The notes under the pieces were generated by a model. It did not search any database, was not told the DNA's origin, and saw only the letters and a program-made list of their open reading frames with translations. The position numbers and the translations under genes are program-made. 64,000 bases of DNA from Diphasiastrum complanatum (Eukaryota > Streptophyta > Lycopodiopsida > Lycopodiales > Lycopodiaceae): assembly GCA_029204225.1 (NCBI GenBank), contig MU832071.1:24576-88575 (forward strand), read 5' to 3'. Below are positions 27,240 through 40,700 of the stretch, piece by piece. The stretch's first letter is position 1, and the number at the start of each line of letters is the position of its first letter.

Positions 27240-29056
27240 GCACGCACACACACACACACACACACACAAACAGCTTTGAAGTGAAAGGGAAAAAGAAAAA
27301 GATGTAAAAGCTTACCAGTGTTTCAGTTAATAAACCCGAATCAAGTGCTACATTGATTGAAGAGACATTGTGTGAAGAACCAAAATCCAAGATAGCAGCC
27401 TGAGGAGGAGCCTTTCCAAGTTTTACCTACAAAACAAGATAAAAATGGTCACAACAAGTTTATTAGCATGGTTCCAATTCACCCTCACATTAAGGGAGTG
27501 GGCCAAACAACATGTACACTACAAACATTTGCTTTATATCCTGCCATTAGGTCCATGATCTGCATAAAAACTGGTTGTGTGCAGTTTTGCCTCTAGGTAG
27601 ACAAGGAATATAGAGAAAAGGAACATGAGGTAACAATATTCTGATGTTGTGCCAAAAGTAGTGTTCACATAAAAGATGGAGAGAGATTTAAAATGTAGAC
27701 ATTGGAGATGAAACCAAAGTATATGCACACGGCAGAAACTCATCAAAAGGTTATGTGTCTCCTAAGAACATCAAAAGCCTTAAACCTCTAGTTACCAGCA
27801 CCAATGAGAACATTCTCAAAGTCTCAGTGCAGCAACTATGAGTTCATTATTCAAAGGTTACTAGAAAGTAAAAGAACCTTCCTAGCCCAATCACGAAGCT
27901 ACTTCGCATGAATAGAAATCTACTTGTGATCTTTGTCCTGAATTTGGACACATAGTTTTTGTACGGCAACACCATCAGTTTAGCTCAATGTTAGATGATG
28001 AGCTGGGAGCATGTTTGCAATTGTGGCTATCAATGAATGTTCATAGTCAAAAGTTTCTTTTTTCTAGAAAGGATTGTTTGATGTACTGAAACTAGAAATC
28101 CTAGGGTCCGCCGGCACCAAGGGGCCTCTTGATATGTTCAACTGTTTGGAAAATCATGAAAAACCAAAAATTTCCATAATTTTTCAGAGCTGCAACATTC
28201 ATTAACCCTAATTTGTGTGCGCGCGCGCGCGCATGTGCAAAGTGTAATCAATTCAAATGTGTTGGGATTGAGTTAGAAGAAAGCTGCAAACCATAACGAA
28301 TATATTTGTAACTTGTAGATGACCCTATTGCAATGATCTAGAGTAAATATTCTGAACCCAAGGGTTTCGTTTTTTTTTTCAGAATTTTCAAGCAGCTTAA
28401 TTTGAATTTTCAAACTTTTTTAAGAAAACTGTGACTATGATCAACTGAGAGCTAAGAGTAAAGGAGGATCATTGGGCTACAAAGGTGTCAATGTGTCCAA
28501 TGCAGCTCTTTGAAGGCTATAGAAAAAATAAGATGGTGTCACTTTGATTCAACATCCCCACTCTTACAAAGATGTCAAACTTGCTCGCAGTCCAATTTTG
28601 GTTCATACGATTCTTGTTTCTGGTTTCAAATCATGAGAATTGACTCCAGTCCCTTGCCCATGAAATGCCTAGCTTTTTCCATGCCGAGATTTCTACAATA
28701 GCAAGTATTTTGAGTCTTTTACTGCAGGGTTGATACAATGTCGATAATATCACATCTTCCTTTTCAATGGGACTTTATGCATCTTTTACGAATTTAATTT
28801 TCAAAAAGAGCTCAATTTCTTAGGCTCTTGAATGCCTTTCTTGCTGGATTTTCCATAAGAGAAGCAATAAATACAACATCCCATTATCAACTTTGAAATT
28901 TGAGATTCCTTGAAAGTCGGGGAGCTGCGACTTCCTGAAGATTTTCTTTTTGCAGCCTTCTATACTTACTAAGTTACCACATTGATCTAAGCATGCCTAT
29001 GTCGCCATGTGTGTGTGTGTGTGTGTGGGGGGGTGTGTGTGTTTGTGGGTGCGTGC

Positions 29057-29112
<56 letters not shown>

Positions 29113-31742
29113 CATTAATGTCTTTTCCATGCCAAAAGGCATATAAGACTAATGAAGTACATGTCAAGTATGTGATAACCATGGGAACGTATAAAAACGT
29201 CTCCAGATTGTAATATAGAAAACATCTAGTGCAAACTAAAATGGACATGTATGCGAGTGTGTGCGCATAGTAATCATATGTATCTATGGTAAGATGTCAA
29301 GGCTATGCTGCTGCTGTTGTGCTGATGCTGTAAAAAAATGTGATGCGAGCCACAGGATAGGAAGGCATTTAGACACATTACAGGTTTTTAGAGACTTATT
29401 TGGTTTGACTGTGCATACCAAGAAAACCCATATCATGATCTTTAATACCTCCAAGACCTTTATGCACCAAAAGGTGTTCACTACAGGGGGAAAACCACTT
29501 GAGGTGCTATCCTCTTACACTTGTTTGAGGACTTCTTTCACTGGCCCTACTTCAATATGAGACACACTGCCACAGCTAGACTACGTAAGGGTCATGCCTC
29601 ATTGGTTAGTTTCGAGCATTTCTGTTTCAGGAAGCACATTCGGGATGACCCGAGTAAGTGTGACCTATTTGAAATTATTGTTACACCCACAGCTATGTAT
29701 GCAAAGGAGGCCTGGTGCACTGGGATTCCCGAGTCAGAGTGACTTTCACATTACCTCCAATTTACATTGGGACAGTTCCGAATTTCCTCACACCAGCTAT
29801 ATGTGGAGACAGGGCGCTTCCAGGGCATCCCTCATATGAGTAGACTTTGTCAGATGTGCACATTTCTTCCATAAATATGTCGAGTTCCTCAAATTCTCCT
29901 CTACACTGTCTTCTTCCGTAGAAAAGCAGCTTCGTTCCCTTCTCCGCAAAAAGAAAGTGGCCTACTTTTCTTCCCTTTCCTCGCTCCCTCCACTCTGCTT
30001 CCTCGGCTACTTTTTGGAAGATCTTTCTTCATAAGCCCCTATCCATTGCACCCATCCCTCTTCAATCTTGGGTCGACTATGCAACCAACCTATATACAAC
30101 TGCTCACCCTTCCATCTCTCTTTCTTCTCGTCCTACCCACTGTGACCTCTTTTCTCCTGACATGGTTGAAGCCACCATCTGCAAACTCAAGAACAATCGT
30201 ACGTCTGACATTGACCTCCTTTCAGCCGAGCTCCTCAAACCGATTGCCAAACTCGCCTCCCCTTTCCTGGCCCGCTGTTTCAACCGCTCTGTAGTTGATG
30301 GTTTCCCCATACCTTGGCCCACCAATCTCCATCCCATTCTTAAAGCAGGCGATGCCATGAATGTCCACAACTATCGCACTATTATGATTGGTCATACCAT
30401 GGCCAAGTTGTACACCACTATTCTCTAGAACTTCGTTACGGCAGAGGCTGATTCTCGACTATTATATGCGACTGGCCAGGCTGGCTTCCGCCGGGGTTAT
30501 AGCACTCTTGATCATGTCCTCACTCTACGTACTATCATTGAGGAGGCAAAGCATATGGGCAAGAAGGTATTTGCTTGTTTCGTTGATCTCCCTAAGGCCT
30601 TTAATACTGTTCCCCGTCATCTTTTGATCAGCAAACTACGTTGGTCCGACTCTATTCTCGCGGCAGTGTGCTCTGTATGAGAGAGTTCTAGCACGTATTC
30701 GGCTGGGTACTAATTCGTCTTCTCCCATCCATAGCACTGTTGGCGTCAAGCAAGGCTGTCCACTATCCCCTCCGCTCTTTGCACTTTATATTGATGATCT
30801 TGAGCGCCTCATTCGTGAAGGTGGAGATGGTTGCCCGCTGGCTCATTTGCTCATCCCCATTCTGCTTTATGCTGATGACATTGTCTTGCTTTCTTCCTCA
30901 CCAGAAGGGTTGCAGAGTCACTTACGGGTCTGCATCGGTTTTGTGTTGCTTGGGGTCTCTCTGTTAACTTAAAAAAGATGAAGATCATGATTTTCAACAA
31001 CAATTGACAAAGCCTTCACAATTATCAATTCTTCTATGACGGCCAGGAAGTTGACATCGTTGCCTCTTATACTTACTTGGGAGTCCTGTTTACTACACCC
31101 CTTCTTGGTTTCCGCCAGGCTGCATTTGCACACATTTCCTCTGGTCTTTCAGCATTGGTCCAATTCGAGCGTGGTTGTACAATGAATCATATTTTTGATC
31201 CCGCTACTAGATGCCAGTTGTTTCACACACGGGTGTAGAGTCATGGTAGGAACCATCAACTGAATCTGTGCCTGACTGCAGATCCCAAGGGTCTGTAGAT
31301 GAATCGGAACTAGAGGGAGCCATATGCCATGGTGTGGCCCTGGCTCTGCTGCGTGCTCTGGCTCTGGATCCTCCCCCTGCCTCTACCTCTGCCTCTGCCT
31401 CTCTCCCCTCCTTTGGCCCCCCTCTGCCTGCCCCCACCCCTGCGTGTCTGTGTGTCAAATGGCTGTGATCCAACGCCCTGGGATGGCCCTACCCACTGTG
31501 ATGATGCCTGGCCGACGGCTGCCTGTGATGCTCCACTCCTGTCTACAAAAAGCGAACTCAGCCACCCCTTCTCTTCACAGGATCACTTACCAGGGTTAGG
31601 GCTCACTTACTGAGGGTCAGAGGGCCGGGTGGGCGGGCATTGGGCATATCTGATTGCCCCAAGATTTCCGATGAGGAGAGAGAGAGGTTGTCTATTATGT
31701 ACGGGCACGGTGCTGCATCACAGGTTTCTGGACAGGGACAGA

Positions 31743-31777
<35 letters not shown>

Positions 31778-34700
31778 AGGGCAGGAGCAGCTGCAGGTTC
31801 ACAGGCAAGGGACACAGGTATGCAGGCACGGCCTACTACGGGTGCAGAGCCTAGTACAGCACGTTCTGGGCAGGGTTTGGGTGCAGTGCATGGTCCAGGC
31901 GTGGCCACTCCAGTTCCACCCACAGCAACAGGGCTTACTTCAGAGGGGAGAGCGTCACATGAGCAGGTTGGATCAGCGACAGCGGGTCCTTCTTGTCCCT
32001 CCTCTTCTTCGGTGGCAGATGCAGCACATGGTTCGACAGGTCCTTCCAGAGAGAGTGACACACCCACAGATCAGCCATCCGGTTCGCGTGTTAGACCACG
32101 AGCACCATGTGCACAACAGAGAGAGGTTAGGCCCAGACAGCAGACCCTTGATCGATGCGGGTGGCAGAGAGAGCAGCAGGCCCGGTGCACTCGACTTGCT
32201 GGCCAGTCCTTTTACGAGTGCGGCATTTCCTTTGCTGTTGCTGACACCTGGGTGTTCCGGGAGTTTTGCGCACAGATGGCAGCCGTGGATGCTACATGGA
32301 CGCCTGCCACTTGAGAGGTGTTACAAACTTACTTACTGCAAACCTCCAGGTGCTGGTTAACCACAAGAGACCGAACGATTCACATTCCACCCCGCCGTAG
32401 GACCTAATCCGGGTCCACCCACCGTGCCCTGGCCTGTGACCGTATCAAGCTGGATCCGACCTCCATCCCAGACGGCGCCCCATATCACCGCCTAGGCTCT
32501 CAGCCATCTCCTGCCTCACGCTAGCAATACATCCTAGCCGTGCACACGCTCTCCATCCACCTCCTCCTAGGTAGATAGAATGGATGGCAAATGAGTCCTC
32601 CTCCCCTTGTATACCTCCAAGGAGAGAGACTCCAAGCCATGTGCACTCCTGGATCATGACACGTGGCAACTATGCAGGTTCACGAGTCACCGGTCAAGTC
32701 TACAGGCCCAGTCATCGTCTGGTCTCAAGTCTGGGTTTGGGACCTAAGGGAGTTGGGTCCCTAACATTCCCTCTTCCTTAAAAAATTCCTTATCTAAGGA
32801 AGGAATCCAGGGAATCTCAGTTTAAGGTCAAGTTCCTTCTCCCAAGTGTCATCGTCCTCAGAACTTCCTTTCCAACGAACCAAGTACTCAGTTACCTACC
32901 GGTTTTTGAGTCCACGTTGACGTACATCAACAATGGCTTGTGGTTCAATAGGTACAAAGGATGATAGGTCCTCCAGCCGAACTAAGTCCTCCTGAGGTAT
33001 CAAGTCATCCTTTCCACCAAGTCGTTCCTTTAAACGACTAATGTGAAAAATTGGATGTACCTTAACACCTTGAGGAACTTCCAGCTAGTACGCATTCCGA
33101 TGGAGTTTCTTTACTATACGGAATGGCCCTGCATAACGAGGTGATAACTTAGGACATATTCCAATCCTTAGTACCTTAGAATCCTTTGGAATTCTAAGAT
33201 ATACCCAAGCCCCCTCCTCATAGACCCTAGGTTGTCGCTTTTGATTGGCGTAAAACTGGGCTCTATTTTGAGCCGTTTTTACGTTTTCGCGAGCAACAAG
33301 CAACATTTCTTGCATATCATGCAGGAAATCTACTGCTGCTTTAACCTTGAGGCCTTTGAGGCCCACTAAAATGGGAGCCCTAGGCTGGAAACCATACATA
33401 AGAGAAAATGGACTAAAACCCGTCGCTGAGTGCTTTGCGCTATTATACGCAAACTCAATCATTGGAAGGTACCTTTCCCAATCTGACTGTCTTTTGGAAA
33501 CATATGCCCGAAGCATATCTTCCATAGACTGGTTTGTCCTCTCTGTCTGACCATCCGATTCAGGATGATCTGATGACCCCAAACTTAGAGTGGTCTCTAA
33601 TTTCTCAAAGACCGCTTGCCAGAATTTGCCAGTGAACTTTGGATCTCGATCACTAACAATGTCATTCGGCAAACCAAGCAACCTGAACAACTTTTCCATG
33701 AAAAGCTGTGCAAGTTCAGAAGCTTTGACAGTCTGCTTGGTTGGTATGAACTGCGCCATTTTAGTTAACCCGTCAACTATTACCCAAATGGCATCATTTT
33801 GCTTCCCCGTCCGAGGTAGCCCAACCACAAAGTAGTTACACAGTATTTGAGGTTCTCAAAACTCTGATTCAACTCTTCAGTCCAAGTAACTGGAGGACTG
33901 AACTTACTGTGCCGGCTAACTCTTTTAGCCCCTCTAAGGACATTCGTCAAGGCTAATGCAATTAATGCATAATTCAAGATGAATCTATGAAAAAACCCCG
34001 TAAAGCCCAAAAAGGACTTAACCTCCCAGGTGGTTTTAGGAATAGGCCATTCTCGTATTTGTCGGACTTTATTTGGGTCAATTTCCAACCCATGGTCCGA
34101 AATAATGTGACCAAGATATAACAACCTTTTCTGGAAGAACACACATTTGGATTCCTTGGCAAAAAGCTTCTCCTGTCTAAGTAACTTTAAGACAATCGTG
34201 AGATGCTCCTCATGCTCCTCCAAGGTCTTACTATAGATGAGAATATCATCTAAGTAGACTATTACGAACTTTCCCAGATATGGACGAAGAAGATCGTTCA
34301 TCATCTGCTAGAAAGTCGCTGGAGCAATTGTCAAAGCCAAATGGTAAAACCAGAAACTCATAATGGCCGTACCTAGTTCTAAACCCGGTTTTTTCAATAT
34401 CCTCAGTCTTTATGCGAATCTGATGATACCCTGATCTCAAATCGATTTTGGTGAAGTACTTTGCACCATGCAATCGATCAACCAGTTCATCCATTCGCGA
34501 CAAAGGATAACGGTTTTTAATCGTTAACTTATTCAACTTTTTAAAGTCCACACAAAGACGAGTGCCTTCGTCTTTTTTATCAACAAGGAGCACAGGTGCC
34601 CCCCAGGGAGATTTACTAGGCCTAACATGGCCCATCTTAAGGTAATTTTGCAGTTGCCTATAAACCTCATCCTCTTCAGTAGTACTCATCCTATATGGAT

Positions 34701-37700
34701 ACAGTGATATAGGAGAACTACCAGGAATCAGTTTAATACCATGGTCAACACCCCTAGAGGGGGGAAGACCCTCAGGAAGCTGCTCTGGAAATACATCGTT
34801 AAATTCTTGTCTAAGTTTCCTAAAAATTTCACCTTCTGGCGAATTTTCTTGTTTTAGGTTATTAGAAATTAATTCCATTTGGAGATTGTAAAATTGCAAA
34901 CTACGTTCTTCATGGTAAGTAAAATCTTTTAACCAACATAGATAAGAACTGCAATCCACAATATCCATACATTTAACAGTTTCCAAAGCAGAAAGCATAT
35001 ACGGAGTAGAAATATCAACATTTCCATTCAATTCTATGAGTGAGCCGTTATGTAAGAATGACAAACTGTGTGTTACATAGTTTTTCTTCATAGACCCGTT
35101 CCTCTCATAGAACCACTCTTTACCAAGTATAACATCTACCCTATCTAGATTCATAACATGAAAGTCTAATTTATCCTTATAGGCTTGAATCCCTATTAGT
35201 AGACGTGGGACTATCCGGTCCCAAACTTGGCTTTCTGCTCCAGTTGCCAGCTTCACTGTGTATCGGTGGTCACTTTGCCTTGTTTCCACCTTTAGCTTCT
35301 GCAAGAAATTAGCGTTAATAAAATTATGTGTGGAACCATCGTCAAATAAAACAGTTATGGCTTGACCACCCACAACCCCCTTCATCCAATGAGGTCATGA
35401 GGGCCAAAAACAGTCGTATTAAAACAACAATGCTCACACACAGAATTACAAGCAAAGGAAAGATCTACACTAGATATGCTAGAGTTACCTGGCGTCTTTA
35501 AAGATGCCCCTTTAGCTTTCCGTTTCTTTGGACATTCCTTCGCGACATGACCTGGTTCCATGCAATTAAAGCACAGATTGTCGCTTCTGGCTTTCATGAA
35601 GGTTTCCTGGTCCAAGGTAGATCTTTTCTTCGATTTCCTTGAACCTAAAGCCCCTTCCTTTGCCTTATCTTTCGATTTCTTTGGAAAGAAAGGCCTCTTA
35701 CCCTTTACGTCGGGTAAGACCCCAGTCTCAGGCTTAGCCATGGTACGAGTATCATCGTAGATTCTGGCGAAGCGAACAACATCCTCGAGGGTAAGAGGCT
35801 GGTTCCTCCTGACCTCTAGTTGGTAGTCTCTTGGTAACCCCAGTATGAAATGCAACTTTACTAGCAAAGGATCTATTCTAGTTGCAAAACGAGAATAGAC
35901 CTCTTGAAATTCTTGCAAATACTGATCCAGGGGCCGGTTCCCCATATGGATCGTTGCATACTGACGGTAGAATTCAAAATCATCAAGAATAGGAAGGAAG
36001 GCCGCCTTAAAGGCCTTACAGAAATCCTCCCAATTCCTAGGAACTTCAGGCTTACCCCTTATGTCTTGCCACCAGGTAAAAGCTTTACCTCGTAGGTACA
36101 TGACGGCTAGATTGATCTTGTTGTCCTCGGATGAATCGTGCATGGAAAAGTGCGAATTCCATCGATCCAGCCATTGCAAGACCGCCTCCGGGGTTCTATC
36201 CTTCTTTTCCCCAGCAAAAACTTCAGGAGTAAACAAGGGTTGATGCACCAATTGCCTTAGCCGCGTCAATTCCTTGAGGTCCTGCTGATCTCGATTGTGC
36301 TTAGCTTGCATATAGACTGTTAATAGCCAGCATCAAAGCATCAGGGTCTAAGACAGAGGCAGATACTGTAGCCTCATGAACAGGGGTCATAGGCTGTGTA
36401 GTAGGAGCAGGCTCCATTTTTACAGAGAGGAGAGGTAAATTAAGAAGAGAGGATAGAAGAGAATCAAAAGCTATTTCAAGGAAGGTAAATACAAACTACT
36501 CTTGCTGTCTCTTTACAAACCAAATGGTATTGTCCCTGGCTGCCAAGAGGAATAAGAGAGAGCAAGCAGACGCTGGTTTTCAGACCCCTATCAACATCGT
36601 TGCAGTTCATCGCAACAGGGGGCTTACATTTTTTTTTAATTAAAAAAGATTGAGGCTCGCGGAACTGCTGTCCGCTCACTACTGGCCCAGCGGAAATGTC
36701 TACACAATCTGGAAGACACCTGTCCGCCCCTGAACAGCGATTTGAAGGTTCATTTATTACAAATTTTACATTTCCGTGAAGGCAAGAGACCCCCTCTGGA
36801 TAAACAGCGATCAACTAGTTTTTTGTCATGCTGGGGGGCCCCTGAAAGATCAACCCTGTACTTCGGATCTGAGCGGAAACAAGATTCGCTCTCTTCTGCC
36901 ACCTGTCCGAGACTAGACAGTGCCACGTGGCAGCGTATCAGAGGCCCTACTGTCATTGTTTTTTTTTTAATTTTCTTTCAAAAAAGCCCAACAACAGTTA
37001 AGGACAAAACACCAAGGGGTGCATAAAAAATACATTTTAAAACCATTTTGAATCTCGTAAGAAGCATCTTAAATTACAAGAAATCAACTATGGATCAACG
37101 CACCTGCTTTCAGTATGCAGTGGCTCTGATACCATATGTTACAAACTTACTTACTGCAAACCTCCAGGTGCCGGTTAACCACAAGAGACCGAACGATTCA
37201 CGTTCCACCCCGCCGTAGGACCTAATCCGGGTCCACCCACTGTGCCCTGGCCTGTGACCGTATCAAGCTGGATCCGACCTCCATCCCAGACGGCATCCCA
37301 TACCACCGCCCAGGCTCTCAGCCATCTCCTGCCTCACGCTAGCAATACATCCTGGCCGTGCACACGCTCTCCATCCACCTCCTCCTAGGTAGATAGAATG
37401 GATGGCAAATGAGTCCTCCTCCCCTTGTATACCTCCAAGGAGAGAGACTCCAAGCCATGTGCACTCCTGGATCATGACATGTGGCAACCATGTAGGTTCA
37501 CGAGTCACCGGTCAAGTCTACAGGCCCAGTCATTGTCTGGTCTCAAGTCTGGGTTTGGGACCCAAGGGAGTTGGGTCCCTAACAAGAGGCATTGCGAGGC
37601 AGGAGGAGGAGACCATCACGCGGGAGCTGAGTTCCATTCGCTCAGCTTGGCAGATGTAAGTACTTTGTTTCCATAAACCCATTGCATGCGTTTAGGGTTG

Positions 37701-40700
37701 ACTCATGGCGCAATTTTTGCATTTGGCTAATGGGTGTTTTGTGGCAGGTATGGATGCACCATATTGAGTGATGGATGGACCGACGTTCGTCGGCGATCCG
37801 TCATCAATGTCTTGGTTTCTTGCCCGCTTGGCACAGTATTCCTACGTGACGTGGATGCCACTCGAGGTGGTGACGCCATCACAGCCGATTTCATATGGGA
37901 GGTTATTAGAGATGTTATTGCTAACATTGGGGTGGAGCATGTGGTTCAGGTTGTCACGGACAACGCTTCGAACTGCAAGCAGATGGGAGAGATTATGACG
38001 AGGGAGCACCCCACCATTGTGTGGACACCCTGTGTTGCGCATTGCATAGACTTGCTCATCCATGACCTGTGTGCACTTCCATGGATCAGAGAGGTATTGG
38101 TTTCTCCATTTGCTATGCTATCTTGATTGACGCCTGCTCCATGCTGCTAAACACATCTCAACTACTGTCTAAATTTTTTACTGGATGTCTGTGTTGCAGG
38201 TCACTTCTACGGCCATGCGCCTGGTCACTTTTGTTACCAGGAAGAGGAGTGTGCTGGCCCTATTCCGCACCTTCTCGCACCTACACCTGAAGAAGCCAGC
38301 ACCCTCACGCTTTGCCTTTTACTTCTTGGTGCTAGAGCGATTAGTTGTAGTGAAGGACGCATTGCGGCGGATGGTTTCCAACGAGTCCTTCCGAGAGTTC
38401 ATGGACGTCCCACATGCGGCGTTTTTCCGGTCCACTGTGTTCGGTGAGCACTTCTGGACAGATGCTAAGGAGATTACTGGGGTCCTTCTACCCATTTTCA
38501 GAGTGCTGCGCCTGGTAGACCGTGAGGGGTGCACTATCGGCCTCATTTACGAGTTCATGGACCGCATCGGCAAGGGGATTCTGACGTCAGCCTTGGACGA
38601 GCACAGGTATAACTCTTCAGTGTCTAGTTTGTTGTTTCTCACTCATGTCTGATTCGTTTCTTTTATGCTATGGCAGCTATGGTTACATGATTGTTGTAAT
38701 ATATCTGCTGCAGGAGGCGCGAGATCTCACATATCTGGGAGGCCAGATGGGACTACTTCCACCGACCCATCCACGCCGTAGCCCACATATTGCACCCCTT
38801 GTGGCGCGAGACTCGGGATCAGGACGATCAGGAGCTGCACCGGGGATGGGTGGAGTACAGTAGTGATTGTAGTGTGCTCATTGCTAGTGTGTGAATTCAA
38901 AGAGGACTTACACGAGCCATGTTTTTTCTTCTGCCAATAGGTCCGATGCTCACTAACATTGCATACCAGCTGCTGATCTTTGAGCGCTACCAATTTCCTT
39001 TCGATGGAGAGCAGAGTTGGCGGAGGGAGGATATGTTGAGGCCTGTTTCATGGTGGGGCTACCATGGGCGCGGCACAGGTGACCTGCGACGACTGGCCGA
39101 GAGAGTCCTTGCACAGGACTGTTCAGCAGGAGCTTGCGAGCGGAATTGGAGCACCTGGGCCTTGTATCACACGCAGAAGAGGAACAGGTTGTCCATCGAG
39201 CAGTGTAGGTGGTTGGTGTTTGTGAACACCAATGGCCGTATGTTGAGGAGCACACGAGGAGGGGGACAGATGCTCGAGGTGAGTCACATCATCACCCCCT
39301 GTTTCTTGCTATGCTTTAATGAACTGAATTGATTTCGAATTATGCAATGAATTGCTGACAACAATGTATTGTTTTTGGTTGCAGGTGAACCCTGACACTT
39401 GCTTGGTGGATTCGGCAGCTGCTGCTCCTCGGGCACCACCCACGCAGGAGGAGATGGATGATGAGATCTATAGAGAGTTATATAGACAGGCGCAGGCTGA
39501 CTCACGGGCTCTACGGCGTTCAAAGAGGGCAGACAGGCAGAGGGATAGGGCTGAGGAGGGGGATGATGAGGGTTCGGAGGGTGGAGAGGAGCTCGGGGCT
39601 GACTATCAGAAGGAGGAGGAGTGGGTTGAGGGGGATATGGAGGAGGATGAGGAGATGGGGGCGGAGGCACGGGGGGATGACCTGGCTGACCTGTTGGTGG
39701 ACCCTGATGCGGAGACAGAGGAGGAGCCAGCCATTCTTGCACGTAGGCCTAGGGGGAGACCTAGGAGTAATGCAAGCATCTCCATCTACGAACCCTCGTG
39801 CCATGGTGTGTAGCCACATCCCCCTTAGTAAGCTCAACCTCGCCCCAAAGGCCTCGGCCCTGCACCGGCATCGTGTCAACACGAGATCAAACCTGCGAAC
39901 AAAAACAAGCAGACAATCGTTCAGTAGAAGAAAACACACTGCATTGAAAAACATTACCAGCCTAAAACAGAGCTGAACACATCCGAGCACGCATCACATT
40001 GATTCTAGTAAGATCATAGCAAGTGCCAAAAAACACACGAGACAGGGCGAGGGATAGAATAATTCCAGTGTGAGCAAAAATGGGCAACTGACACTAGCAT
40101 GGGAGTCCTTGCAGGCGTAAAGGAGTCCAGTCCAAGCCTAAACCACGCTACTAGCGGATGCTTGCACGATGCTCTAACCCTAAACCCTAAAAAACATGGA
40201 ATTAGGGGATGAAAATTGAAATTTGTGGTACGGACATAGACGGGCAGAACGGAGGTCACAGGAGTCTCTGCAGGCATGTGGGAATGCATTCTAGGCTCAG
40301 ACATCACCTGAATCGGTTGCCCACAAGTCATAATCTGAAAATGGCAAAAGAAAAAACAAGCATTTGGATTGTGGTGTTCAAATCTCGCAAGGCGTGCCGT
40401 AATGGTTGAAACTCCGTAGGAATCACCATGGGCATGAAGAAAGGTGGTCTAGAGCCAAACTATGCTTGATTTGGTTGCCTACAGCTCAATGTCAACACTT
40501 GCAAAAAAACAAGCCTACACTTACCAAAAATTGAAAACTGATCGTTTCGATCTGCGCAAAGCTCAGATCCCCCTGGCACCGTGCACACCACCTCCGTATC
40601 GCCGAGTAGATGCCTTCCGACTATGCACACGCCTCGATCGGACACCCGTAGCTCAAAACAAAAAAATTTACCTCCTCCACGGCTGGCGCGATTCTGGCCG

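Larger units (their letters stand above)
32319..37584 (-). mobile_element. Chromovirus-type Ty3/gypsy element, complete ends, 5.27 kb
   Basis: Bounded by two 448-bp LTRs (TGTTA...TAACA) and a 5-bp target duplication AGAGG (32,314-32,318 and 37,585-37,589). The coding strand is minus, so the 37.1-37.6-kb LTR is the 5' one. Inside are a tRNA-iMet primer site (37,123-37,134), Gag with a zinc knuckle, protease, RT, integrase core and a C-terminal chromodomain, and a purine-rich tract before the 3' LTR. RNase H and the integrase zinc finger are missing between about 33,820 and 33,850, and frames are broken. It could move only with help. It splits a hAT gene that itself lies in a host intron. Confidence 0.93.

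Noticed and set aside
29009-29110. CRISPR-like or satellite array
   Set aside because: Simple dinucleotide repeats; no spacer structure. No CRISPR array is expected or seen in this eukaryotic window.
31207-31473. Minus-strand Arg/Glu-rich open frame
   Set aside because: It reads the complement of CTCTGCCT-type low-complexity DNA next to the hAT 5' exon. No domain or splice link is seen.
39284-39742. Minus-strand Pro-rich frame of 152 codons
   Set aside because: Shadow of the acidic C-terminal tail of the hAT gene.
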